This document shows, in pieces, positions 1 to 7,041 of a stretch of 37,963 nucleotides of DNA (the stretch's first letter is position 1; the number at the start of each line of letters is the position of its first letter). Origin of the DNA: Actinomadura darangshiensis (GTDB lineage: Bacteria > Actinomycetota > Actinomycetes > Streptosporangiales > Streptosporangiaceae); NCBI RefSeq assembly GCF_004349235.1, contig NZ_SMKY01000059.1, positions 1-37,963 of the forward strand, written 5' to 3'. Below the pieces are notes generated by a model. That model saw only the letters and a program-made list of their open reading frames with translations. It had not been told where the DNA came from and searched no databases. The position numbers and the translations under genes were made by a program.

Positions 1-98
1 CCCCTCCCCATCCCCCCGCAGCGTCCCGCGCACCGGCCGAATGATCAAATACCCGTCCGGTCTCGCGCTATCACACTCCCGTCATAGGGGGGCCGGGG

Positions 99-875
99 CT
101 AGAGGACCTTGCTGAGGAAGGCCTTGGTGCGTTCGTTCTTGGGGGCGTCCAGGATGTCCGCGGGGCGGCCGGTCTCGACGATCACGCCGGCGTCCATGAA
201 GACGACGCGGTCGGCGACCTCGCGGGCGAAGCCGATCTCGTGGGTGACGACGATCATGGTGAGGCCCTCCTCGGCGAGGGTCTTCATGGTGTCCAGGACG
301 TCGCCGACCAGCTCGGGGTCCAGGGCGGAGGTCGGCTCGTCGAACAGCATCAGCTTCGGACGCATGGCGAGGGCGCGGGCGATCGCGACGCGCTGCTGCT
401 GGCCGCCGGACAGGTGCCGCGGGTAGGCGTCCGCCTTGTCGGCGAGGCCCACCTTGGCGAGCAGGTCGCCGGCCCGCGCGCGGGCCTCGGCGCGGGACTC
501 GCCGCGCACGCCGGTGGGCGCCTCGACGACGTTCTGCAGCACGGTCAGGTGCGGGAACAGATTGAACTGCTGGAACACCATGCCGATCTCGCGGCGCTGC
601 CGGGTGATGTCGCGCTTGCGCAGGTGCCGAACCTTGCCGCCGGACGCGGTGAAGCCGATCAGCTCGCCGTCGACGTGGACGGAGCCGCCGTCGATCGTCT
701 CCAGGTGGTTCACGCAGCGCAGGAACGTCGACTTGCCCGACCCGGACGGCCCGAGCACCACCACGACCTCGCCGGGGGTGACGTCCAGGTCGACGCCCTT
801 CAGCACCTCGAGGTGCCCGAACGTCTTGCGGACGCTCCGCGCCCGCACCATCGGGACCGCGGTCGTCTGGGTCAT
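99..875 (-). CDS. Polar amino acid ABC transporter ATP-binding protein
   Basis: This 258-residue protein is the ATPase that should power the importer encoded just upstream. It has Walker [10 protein letters not shown] at residues 42-50, the Q-loop region [12 protein letters not shown], the signature [15 protein letters not shown], Walker [14 protein letters not shown] and the switch histidine in VTHE. The [10 protein letters not shown] and EPTSALDPE style and the length are those of the GlnQ/HisP family. The ATG start at 875 is preceded by GGAGGTG and forms an ATGA overlap with the permease stop, so the two are translationally coupled. It is the last gene of a five-gene minus-strand operon. 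The exact substrate cannot be read from the ATPase. Confidence 0.95.
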   Translation of the reverse strand: MTQTTAVPMVRARSVRKTFGHLEVLKGVDLDVTPGEVVVVLGPSGSGKSTFLRCVNHLETIDGGSVHVDGELIGFTASGGKVRHLRKRDITRQRREIGMVFQQFNLFPHLTVLQNVVEAPTGVRGESRAEARARAGDLLAKVGLADKADAYPRHLSGGQQQRVAIARALAMRPKLMLFDEPTSALDPELVGDVLDTMKTLAEEGLTMIVVTHEIGFAREVADRVVFMDAGVIVETGRPADILDAPKNERTKAFLSKVL

Positions 876-1810
876 GGCGACACCTCCGGGGCGGGACGGC
901 GGCGGCGCATCAGGACGAAGTCCCAGAAGCCCTGCCGGGCGTTGCGGGTCGCGCCGCGCGAGTAGTGGTGCTCGATGAACGACTGCCCGACGTACAGGAT
1001 CGAGGTGATCACCAGGTACCAGAGGCAGGCGGTGAGCAGCAGCGGGATGGTCTGGAACGTCCGGTTGTAGATCGACTGGACGGTGTAGAGCAGGTCGGCG
1101 AGCGCGATCACGCTGACCAGCGAGGTCGCCTTCAGCATGTTGATGACCTGGCTGCCGGTCGGCGGGATGATGAACCGCATCGCCTGCGGCAGCACGATCC
1201 GCCGGAACGTGCGGCCGCCGCCCATGCCGAGGGCCTGCGCCGCCTCGGTCTGGCCGGGGTCGACGGCGAGCAGCCCGCCGCGGATGATCTCCGCCATGTA
1301 GGCGGCCTCGTTCAGGCCGAGGCCGAGGATGGCGGCGATCAGCGGGGTGATCAGGTGGTTGGTGTCGCCGTGCAGGAACTCCGGCCCGAACGGGATGCCG
1401 ACCGACAGCCGCGGCATCAGCGCCGACAGGTTGTACCAGATGACGAGCTGCACCAGCACGGGGACGCCGCGGAAGAACCACACGTACAACCCGCAGGCGG
1501 TGCGCAGCAGGGGGTTGTCCGACAGCCGCCCGACGGCGAGCATGACGCCGCCCGCGATCCCGACCGCCATCGCGATGACGGTCAGCTCGATCGTGATGGC
1601 GATGCCGTCGCCGATGATCGAGGCGTTCATGTAGCGGCCGACGATGTCCCACTGGAAGTTGTCGTTCGTCCACAGCAGGTGGGTGAACTGGGCGGCCAGC
1701 ACGAGCACGATGAGCGAGGCGACCCAGCGCAGCGGGTGCCGGACGTGCGCGGCACCGGCCACGTCGACGTCGCCGACGGTGCCGCGAGGATGCTCCTTGG
1801 TCAGGGTCAC
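872..1810 (-). CDS. Polar amino acid ABC transporter permease (HisM/GlnP type)
   Basis: This 312-residue inner-membrane permease begins with a cytoplasmic tail of about 28 residues, followed by a first membrane segment at about residues 29-47 and further hydrophobic segments. The EAA-loop region, [21 protein letters not shown], is the contact site for the ATPase and is characteristic of the HisMQ family, as is the downstream [14 protein letters not shown] stretch. The start is GTG, 7 bases after the receptor gene stop, with a purine-rich AGAGAGGGG upstream. Only one permease gene is present, so the channel is probably a homodimer. The gene is coupled to its ATPase by a 4-base overlap. Confidence 0.94.
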   Translation of the reverse strand: MTLTKEHPRGTVGDVDVAGAAHVRHPLRWVASLIVLVLAAQFTHLLWTNDNFQWDIVGRYMNASIIGDGIAITIELTVIAMAVGIAGGVMLAVGRLSDNPLLRTACGLYVWFFRGVPVLVQLVIWYNLSALMPRLSVGIPFGPEFLHGDTNHLITPLIAAILGLGLNEAAYMAEIIRGGLLAVDPGQTEAAQALGMGGGRTFRRIVLPQAMRFIIPPTGSQVINMLKATSLVSVIALADLLYTVQSIYNRTFQTIPLLLTACLWYLVITSILYVGQSFIEHHYSRGATRNARQGFWDFVLMRRRRPAPEVSP

Positions 1811-1817
1811 GTCCGGT

Positions 1818-2759
1818 TCACCCCTCTCTGGGCGCCAGGTTCACACCCGGCTTGTCGAGCATGTTGGAGGTCAGGCCCCACTTGGTCATGACCTTCTTGT
1901 AGGTGCCGTTCTCGATGAGCTTGCGGAACCCTTCGAGGAGGATGTCGCGCAGCGGCGAGTCCTGGGCGACCACCGAGCCCTGGTACAGGTCGTCGAACCC
2001 GTTGGGCTTGCCCGTCCCGGCGAGTTCGAGGTCGTCGCCCGACTGCTTCACGAAGTAGCTGAGCGGCGCCTGCGAGGAGAAGAACCCGTCCGCCCGGTGC
2101 GACCGGACGGCGAGGATCGCGGTCGGCTGGTCCTTGTAGGACTGCACCTCGACGGCGGGCTTGCCCTGCTGGACGCACGTGCCCGACTGCGTCTTGACGA
2201 CGTCCTCGGCGGACCCGCCCGCCATCACCGAGATCTTCGTCCCGCAGGTGTCGGCGATCGAGTTGATGTGCTTCGGGTTGCCCTTCATCACGGCGAACAC
2301 GACGAACTCGCGGACCCAGTCGACGAAGTCGTTGGCGGCCTCGCGCTCCGGGAAGTCGCCGACCGGGCCCATCGCGAAGTCGTACCGGTCGGCCTTGATC
2401 CCCGTCAGCAGGCTGGGCAGCCCGTCCACGGTGACGTGCTCGATCTTGACGCCGAGGAGCTGGCTGAGCGCGGTGGACAGGTCCGCGGACGCGCCGCTCA
2501 GCGACCGGCCGTCCGACCCGGCGATCTCGTAGGGCGGGAACGACCCGTTGTTGACCGAGATCAGCTTGCCGGACGACCGGTTCTTGGCGGGCAGCCGGTC
2601 GTGCAGCTTGTGGTCGAGGGTCTGGCGCAGGCCGGCCTCGTCGACGCCCTGCGACGACTTGCCGTTCAGGATGCCCTCGGCCTCCGGCGGGTTCTCCCCG
2701 CACGCGGCCGCTCCCGCGAGCAGGGCCGCCGCCGACAGGGCGGCGATGGCGCGTCTCAT
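1818..2759 (-). CDS. Lipoprotein solute-binding receptor of the amino acid-type ABC importer
   Basis: This 313-residue extracellular receptor has a lipoprotein signal peptide: MRRAIAA, a hydrophobic stretch, then the lipobox LAGAAAC with the lipidated cysteine at residue 20. The mature part has features of bacterial extracellular solute-binding protein family 3, including NNGSFPPYEI near the start, GLLPSLLTG-like segments (GLPSLLTGIKADRYDFAMG) and DSPLRDILLEGFRKLIENGTYKKVMTKW near the end. Receptors of this family bind amino acids, opines or related small nitrogen compounds. The start ATG overlaps the TGA of the upstream amidohydrolase (ATGA). Its company with that hydrolase suggests the imported compound is cleaved inside the cell, which is an inference. 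Confidence 0.92.
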   Translation of the reverse strand: MRRAIAALSAAALLAGAAACGENPPEAEGILNGKSSQGVDEAGLRQTLDHKLHDRLPAKNRSSGKLISVNNGSFPPYEIAGSDGRSLSGASADLSTALSQLLGVKIEHVTVDGLPSLLTGIKADRYDFAMGPVGDFPEREAANDFVDWVREFVVFAVMKGNPKHINSIADTCGTKISVMAGGSAEDVVKTQSGTCVQQGKPAVEVQSYKDQPTAILAVRSHRADGFFSSQAPLSYFVKQSGDDLELAGTGKPNGFDDLYQGSVVAQDSPLRDILLEGFRKLIENGTYKKVMTKWGLTSNMLDKPGVNLAPREG

Positions 2760-3565
2760 GCGGACTCCTCTGCCGGACGGATGGACGGGTCGACCCGGAA
2801 CCGGCGGTTGGCGAGCACGGGCAGCCGCCCGCGGGCGTCCGCCAGTTCGTCCCGGCCGGCGATGGCCCACAGCAAGCCGGGCCGGTCGGCCAGCCGGTCG
2901 CGGACGATGCCGAGCGGGTCGACGACCATGCTCGATCCGATGTTGCGGCGGCCGCATTCGCCGGAGGCCGCGACGTAGCAGGTGTTCTCCAGCGCCCGGG
3001 CGGTCACCATGACCTCCCAGTGCCATTCCTTGGCGGGGCCGCGCACCCAGGCCGCCGGCACGGCGAGCACGTCCGCGCCCGCGTCGACCAGCAGCCTGGC
3101 CATTTCCGGGAATCTTACGTCGTAGCAGGTCATGAGGCCGACCCGCCAGCCGGCGCAGTCGAACACGACGGGCTCGCCGTCGCCGGGCGTCACCCGGTCC
3201 GACTCCCGCGCCCCGAACGCGTCGTACAGGTGGACCTTGCGGTAGGCGGCGGCGATCTCGCCGTCCCGGACGGCGACGAGGGTGTTGAAGACCTTGCCGT
3301 CCCCGGCCGGTTCGTGGACGCCCGCGACGACCGTCGTGCGCGAGCCCTCGGTATGAGCCCGCAGGCCGGTGACGAACGGGCCGTCCAGCGGCTGCGCGGC
3401 CTCGGCGATCCGTGCCGGCTCGTCGATGAACAGGGCGAGGGAGTCCTCGGGCAGCACCAGCAGGTCGGCGCCGCCCTCGACGGCCTCGTCGATCAGCGTC
3501 ATGCAGGTCTTGAGGTTGGTCTGCCAGTCCTCGGTGGAGGCGAACTGGCCCACGGCGATCCTCAT
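2756..3565 (-). CDS. Carbon-nitrogen hydrolase (nitrilase superfamily amidase)
   Basis: This 269-residue cytoplasmic enzyme is of the nitrilase/omega-amidase superfamily, which hydrolyses amides, carbamoyl groups or nitriles. The Glu-Lys-Cys triad is visible: Glu40 in LLVLPED, Lys110 in YRKVHLYDAF and Cys147 in LMTCYDVRFPEMARLL. The last block (R-F-P-E after the cysteine) is typical of the amidase branches rather than true nitrilases. The length is normal. The ATG at 3565 overlaps the TGA of the preceding gene and the gene's own stop overlaps the receptor start, so it is embedded in the transporter operon. It probably acts on the imported compound; the substrate is unknown. Confidence 0.93.
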   Translation of the reverse strand: MRIAVGQFASTEDWQTNLKTCMTLIDEAVEGGADLLVLPEDSLALFIDEPARIAEAAQPLDGPFVTGLRAHTEGSRTTVVAGVHEPAGDGKVFNTLVAVRDGEIAAAYRKVHLYDAFGARESDRVTPGDGEPVVFDCAGWRVGLMTCYDVRFPEMARLLVDAGADVLAVPAAWVRGPAKEWHWEVMVTARALENTCYVAASGECGRRNIGSSMVVDPLGIVRDRLADRPGLLWAIAGRDELADARGRLPVLANRRFRVDPSIRPAEESA

Positions 3566-4500
3566 GCGAAGAGCTCCTCGGCCTTGATCGGACGGTGCGC
3601 GATGCCCTGCTCGTGCAGTTCCGCGCAGAACGCGGTGGTCATGGCGGCGTTGGCCTCGGTCCCGTAGGGCATCCAGTCGGGTCCGAAGATCCGCGCCTGC
3701 GTCTCCAGCTCGTCCAGCAGCCAGGGCGTGGTGTCGGCGAGCAGCCGGCGCCGCTCCAGCCACATCCGCTTGGACTCCTCGCAGGCGTCCTGGACGGCCT
3801 CGGGGAGCCAGGGGTGCTCGTCCACGACCTCGCGCTTGAGGGCGAGGAGGTGGATGCCGGGGACGAACCCCGTCCGGCCGTAGTAGGCGGCCTCGGCGGA
3901 GCGGTAGTCCCCGTACAGGTGGCGGAACCGGCCGCGGGCGGTGAACATCTCCGGCGGCATGAACGGCGTGAAGACCGCGTCGAACGTCCCGTCGGCGAGC
4001 CCCTCGATGAGCGACGTCTCCGCGACCCGCACGTTGCCGGGCAGCGGATGGGGGCCGACGCGGTCCTTGCCCGTCTCGCCGGCCGCGAGGGGGCCGACCC
4101 GCCACTGGACGGCGGACAGGTCGACGCCCTCGGCGCGCAGCAGCGCCCGCGTCCAGGTGTTGCCGGAGTCGGGCCAGCCGGTGAGCCCGATCGTGGCGCC
4201 CGCCAGCTCTCCCGGCGAGGTGAGCGGGCTGTCGCGGCGGACGAGCACGCAGCGCTGCCGGAATCCGCGCATCAGGAAGACGGGCAGCCCGACGAGCCGG
4301 TCGTCGCCGCCGGAGCGCCCGAGGGCGTACCGGCTGAAGGACGTCTCGCCGCCGTCCAGTCCCGGCTCGGCGAGGACGTCCGGGGTGAGGTGCCGGGTCT
4401 CGATCTCCAGGGCCGCCCCGCGGGCACCGGCCCGGCCGGTCAGCAGCGGGACGAGATGGTCCCAGTCCCGCACCGCCAGGCGAATCCGTGGAATCGGCAC
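3562..4500 (-). CDS. Cytoplasmic binding-protein-fold protein related to 4,5-dihydroxyphthalate decarboxylase
   Basis: This 312-residue protein has no signal peptide and resembles 4,5-dihydroxyphthalate decarboxylase, a family built on a periplasmic-binding-protein type 2 fold. The recognisable blocks are LVGLPVFLMRGFRQRCVLVR (about residues 75-95), the following segment with P-G-E-L-A-G-A-T-I-G-L, and GTFDAVFTPFMPPEMF. Nothing proves decarboxylation of an aromatic substrate, so it could instead be an enzyme or cytoplasmic binder for the compound imported by this operon. I chose the GTG at 4500, preceded by GGAAATGGAG. Longer in-frame starts would run through the putative promoter. It is the first gene of the five-gene operon and is coupled to the amidohydrolase by ATGA. 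Confidence 0.8.
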   Translation of the reverse strand: MPIPRIRLAVRDWDHLVPLLTGRAGARGAALEIETRHLTPDVLAEPGLDGGETSFSRYALGRSGGDDRLVGLPVFLMRGFRQRCVLVRRDSPLTSPGELAGATIGLTGWPDSGNTWTRALLRAEGVDLSAVQWRVGPLAAGETGKDRVGPHPLPGNVRVAETSLIEGLADGTFDAVFTPFMPPEMFTARGRFRHLYGDYRSAEAAYYGRTGFVPGIHLLALKREVVDEHPWLPEAVQDACEESKRMWLERRRLLADTTPWLLDELETQARIFGPDWMPYGTEANAAMTTAFCAELHEQGIAHRPIKAEELFA

Positions 4501-4561
4501 AATGCTCCATTTCCGCAAGTGAAAGGGGGTTTGCCGGCACTTGTGGGCCCGACGGACCCCG

Positions 4562-4590
4562 ACTCTAGGGTCTGTTTGTAGCCCGTACAA
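4562..4590 (-). promoter_or_regulatory. Predicted promoter of the transporter/amidohydrolase operon
   Basis: On the minus strand TTGTAC (4590-4585) and TAGAGT (4567-4562) are separated by exactly 17 bases and resemble -35 and -10 boxes of the housekeeping sigma factor. Transcription would begin near 4555, about 55 bases before the GTG at 4500. The -35 box lies inside the inverted repeat at 4576-4590, so a bound regulator would directly contact it. Confidence 0.45.
4576..4590. promoter_or_regulatory. Inverted repeat TTGTA-N5-TACAA, probable MocR operator 1
   Basis: TTGTA, five bases, then TACAA form a perfect inverted repeat in the divergent region between the operon and the MocR-type gene. 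It overlaps the predicted -35 box of the operon and the TACAAT hexamer (4586-4591), a possible -10 box for the regulator gene. A second TTGT/ACAA repeat lies about two helical turns away. Binding by the adjacent regulator is inferred from position only. Confidence 0.5.
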
Positions 4591-4597
4591 TGGACCT

Positions 4598-4613
4598 TTT
4601 GTTACTGCACAAA
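4598..4613. promoter_or_regulatory. Inverted repeat TTTGT-N6-ACAAA, probable MocR operator 2
   Basis: This second perfect inverted repeat shares the TTGT...ACAA core with the one at 4576-4590. The centres are about 22 bases apart, so they would lie on the same face of the helix. It covers the region where transcription of the MocR-type gene would begin, if TACAAT at 4586-4591 is its -10 box, which fits autoregulation. Confidence 0.45.
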
Positions 4614-4631
4614 GTTTTGCCGGAGGAAGAC

Positions 4632-5966
4632 GTGACCGACGCGGCATGGCTGGCCGAGCGCATCGGCGACCGCACGGCCCGGGGCATCGCCGCCGCGCTG
4701 ACGAACCTGATCCGCAGCGGGGAGCTCCCGGCGGGCACCCGGCTGCCGACCGTCCGCGGCCTCGCGGCCGAGCTGGGCGTGAGCCCCGGCACCGTCGCCG
4801 ACGCCTGGACGACGCTGCGCCGGCACCGGGTCGTCAGCGCGCAGCGGCGCCGCGGCACCGTGGTGATCGGCCCGCCGAACGTCCCGCACCCGGCCCGGTA
4901 CGAGCGGATCGGGGAGTTCGGCACCCGGCTCGCGATCGACCTCGCCGTCGCCGCGCCCGACCCGGCGCTGCTGCCGCCGCTGGACGCGGCGCTCGCGGCC
5001 GGCGCGCGGACCGCGAACCTGAACGACTACACCCGCGAGACGATCACGCCCGCGCTGCGCGCCGCGGTCGAGCCGGGCTGGCCGTTCCCCGCCCCCGGCC
5101 TGCTGACCGCCGGCGGCGGCTACGAGGGCGTCCAGCTCGTCTGCCAGACCGTCGCCGTCCCCGGCGACCGGATCGCCGTCGAGGACCCGACCGGCGCCCG
5201 CCTGCTGGACATCCTGGAGGCGCAGGGCGCGGAGATCGTCCCGGTCGCCTGCGACGCCGAGGGCCCGCTGCCGGAGGCGCTCGCCGAGGCGCTCGCGTCC
5301 AAGCCCGCCGCGTTCGTCTACCAGCCCCGCGCCCAGACGCCCCGCGGGCACGCGCTGACCCCCGGCCGCGCCGCCGCGCTCGCCGCGCTCCTGGCCCCCG
5401 CGGGCACCCTCGTGATCGAGGACGACGGGACCGGCGAGGTGTCCACCTCACCCGTCGTCAGCGTCGGGACGCACCTGCCGGACCGCACCGTCCTCGTCCG
5501 CTCGTACTCCAAATCGCACGGCCCCGACCTGCGCATCGCCGTGCTCGGGGGCGCGGCGGAGCCGGTCGAGCGGGTCCGGGTGCTGCGCAGCTTCGGCACC
5601 GGCTGGACGAGCCGCATCCTGCAGGACGCCCTCGCGCACCTGCTGGCCGACGCGGCAACCGGCGAGCTCGTCGCGCACGCCCGCCGCACCTACACCGAGC
5701 GCCGCGACGGACTGGCCGCCGCGCTCGCCGAACGAGGCGTCCCGACGGGCAACCGGGACGGCATGATGCTGTGGGTCCCCGTCGCGGACGAGTCCGAAGC
5801 CCTGGTCACCCTGGCCGCGCACGGCGTCGCCGCCGCACCGGGAAGCCGTTACCAGATCGTCCCGTCCGGCCCGCACCTGCGGATCGCGACGAGCCGGCTG
5901 CACGACACCCCGTTCCCCCTCCCGGAGCTGGCCGACCTGATCGCGCTGGCCGCCCGCCCCCGCTAG
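4632..5966 (+). CDS. MocR-family transcriptional regulator (GntR HTH fused to aminotransferase class I fold)
   Basis: This 444-residue regulator has an N-terminal winged helix of the GntR type (about residues 10-80, with SGELPAGTRLPTVRGLA and SPGTVADAW). It is followed by a fold type I aminotransferase-like domain (about 100-440). The pyridoxal-phosphate lysine should be Lys294 in SYSKSHGPDLR, and Asp264/265 in VIEDDG is in the usual cofactor-contact region. MocR proteins sense amino acids or amines through PLP. I chose the GTG at 4632 because GGAGGA sits 4 bases upstream; the ATG at 4590 has no ribosome site and overlaps the likely promoter. It is divergent from the transporter operon, which it probably controls. 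Its stop overlaps that of the convergent Nudix gene. Confidence 0.92.
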   Translation: MTDAAWLAERIGDRTARGIAAALTNLIRSGELPAGTRLPTVRGLAAELGVSPGTVADAWTTLRRHRVVSAQRRRGTVVIGPPNVPHPARYERIGEFGTRLAIDLAVAAPDPALLPPLDAALAAGARTANLNDYTRETITPALRAAVEPGWPFPAPGLLTAGGGYEGVQLVCQTVAVPGDRIAVEDPTGARLLDILEAQGAEIVPVACDAEGPLPEALAEALASKPAAFVYQPRAQTPRGHALTPGRAAALAALLAPAGTLVIEDDGTGEVSTSPVVSVGTHLPDRTVLVRSYSKSHGPDLRIAVLGGAAEPVERVRVLRSFGTGWTSRILQDALAHLLADAATGELVAHARRTYTERRDGLAAALAERGVPTGNRDGMMLWVPVADESEALVTLAAHGVAAAPGSRYQIVPSGPHLRIATSRLHDTPFPLPELADLIALAARPR

Positions 5967-6406
5967 GGGACGAGCCCGGCGAGGTCGCCCGCGTGGTCGC
6001 GCAGGTAGGCGGCGAGCATCGCGGGCATGAGGTCGATGGGCGCCAGCCCCGCGGGCGTGCACGGGACGAGGTCGACGTCGTAGCGGCCGTTGGCGGGGTC
6101 CTCGAACTCGGGGCCGTGGCGCCGGGACAGGTCCATCGTCTCCAGGCGGCACACGTAGAAGGTGTTCAGCCGATGCAGCTCCGCGCTCTGCTCGGCGCAC
6201 GCGAAGACCTGCCGGACGGGCCCGGCGGTCGCGCCGAGCTCCTCGTCCAGCTCCCGGCGCAGCGCCGCTTCGGGGCCCGCGTCGGTGGGCTCGATCTTGC
6301 CGCCCGGGGTCGTCCAGTAGACCGGGCGCCCCGGCCGGGTGCGGCGCAGCAGGACGAGGGCGCCGCCGTCCAGGAGGAGTGCGCGCACGGCCCGGCGGAC
6401 CCTCAC
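5963..6406 (-). CDS. Nudix hydrolase
   Basis: This 147-residue protein carries a recognisable Nudix box (about residues 38-62): GGKIEPTDAGPEAALRRELD, continuing EELGA. The core RELDEELG metal-binding part is intact. However, the upstream glutamate of the consensus (G-X5-E-X7-REUXEE) is not at its usual spacing: a one-residue shift places Asp or Ala there. Nudix enzymes cleave nucleoside diphosphates linked to another group; the substrate cannot be assigned. It begins with GTG in a 4-base GTGA overlap with the response regulator, making it the third gene of a kinase-regulator-Nudix operon. Its stop codon overlaps the MocR gene stop in a shared CTAG. Confidence 0.9.
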   Translation of the reverse strand: MRVRRAVRALLLDGGALVLLRRTRPGRPVYWTTPGGKIEPTDAGPEAALRRELDEELGATAGPVRQVFACAEQSAELHRLNTFYVCRLETMDLSRRHGPEFEDPANGRYDVDLVPCTPAGLAPIDLMPAMLAAYLRDHAGDLAGLVP

Positions 6407-7041
6407 GAGTTCAGGTAGGCGAGGACGGCGAGGACCCGGCGGTGCCCGCCGTCGGTGGGCGGCAGGCCGAGCTTGGCGAACACGGCGCCGATGTGCTTGC
6501 TGACCGACCGCTCCGTGATGACGAGCGCGGTCGCGATCGTGGCGTTGCCGAGGCCCTGCGCCATCAGCCCGAGGACCTCGCGCTCGCGCGGCGTGAGCGC
6601 CTGGAGCGGGTCCTGCCGGGACGTCATCAGCTGGGAGACGACCTCGGGGTCGAGGGCGGTGCCGCCCGCGGCGACGCGGGACAGGGCGTCCAGGAACTCG
6701 CCGACCCGGCCGACCCGGTCCTTGAGCAGGTAGCCGATGCCCTCGGCGCCGCCGGCCAGCAGCTCGGCGGCGTAGGTCTCCTCGACGTACTGCGACAGCA
6801 CGAGCAGCGGCAGGCCGGGGATCCGCTTGCGCGCCTCGATGGCCGCGCGGAGCCCCTCGTCCCGGAACCCGGGCGGCAGCCGGACGTCGAGGACGGCGGC
6901 GTCGGGGCGGTGCTCCAGCAGCGCGGGCAGCACGTCCGGGCCGGCGGAGGCGGCCGCGACGACCTCGTGGCCGTCGGATTCGAGCAGCATGACGAGGCCC
7001 TCGCGGAGCAGGGCGTTGTCCTCCGCGATCACGATCCGCAC
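6403..7041 (-). CDS. NarL/LuxR-family response regulator
   Basis: This 212-residue DNA-binding response regulator has a receiver domain (residues 1-120) with acidic pocket Glu7-Asp8, phosphoacceptor Asp52 in VLDVRLPP, Ser83 and Lys107 in YLLKDRVG. The C-terminal LuxR-type helix-turn-helix (about 145-205) starts LTPREREVLGLMAQGL and contains SVSKHIGAVFAKLGL. The start is GTG, overlapping the kinase end by 13 bases, with GAGGTGGAG upstream. It is the cognate partner of the kinase encoded upstream. It is the best candidate to bind the long palindrome at 8305-8344 and control the divergent ABC exporter, which is an inference from arrangement. Confidence 0.95.
   Translation of the reverse strand: MRIVIAEDNALLREGLVMLLESDGHEVVAAASAGPDVLPALLEHRPDAAVLDVRLPPGFRDEGLRAAIEARKRIPGLPLLVLSQYVEETYAAELLAGGAEGIGYLLKDRVGRVGEFLDALSRVAAGGTALDPEVVSQLMTSRQDPLQALTPREREVLGLMAQGLGNATIATALVITERSVSKHIGAVFAKLGLPPTDGGHRRVLAVLAYLNS

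Noticed and set aside
1..98. Possible promoter or terminator downstream of the amino acid importer operon
   Set aside because: I see no convincing hairpin or paired -35/-10 boxes in this edge segment, and the neighbouring gene is outside the window.
4590..4631. ATG at 4590 as start of the MocR-type gene
   Set aside because: There is no ribosome site before it and it overlaps the inverted repeat and promoter. The GTG at 4632 has GGAGGA at the right distance.
4541..6418. 625-codon frame on the plus strand overlapping the MocR gene
   Set aside because: The MocR frame has a helix-turn-helix, a PLP lysine and a good ribosome site. This frame is Arg/Pro/Gly-rich noise.
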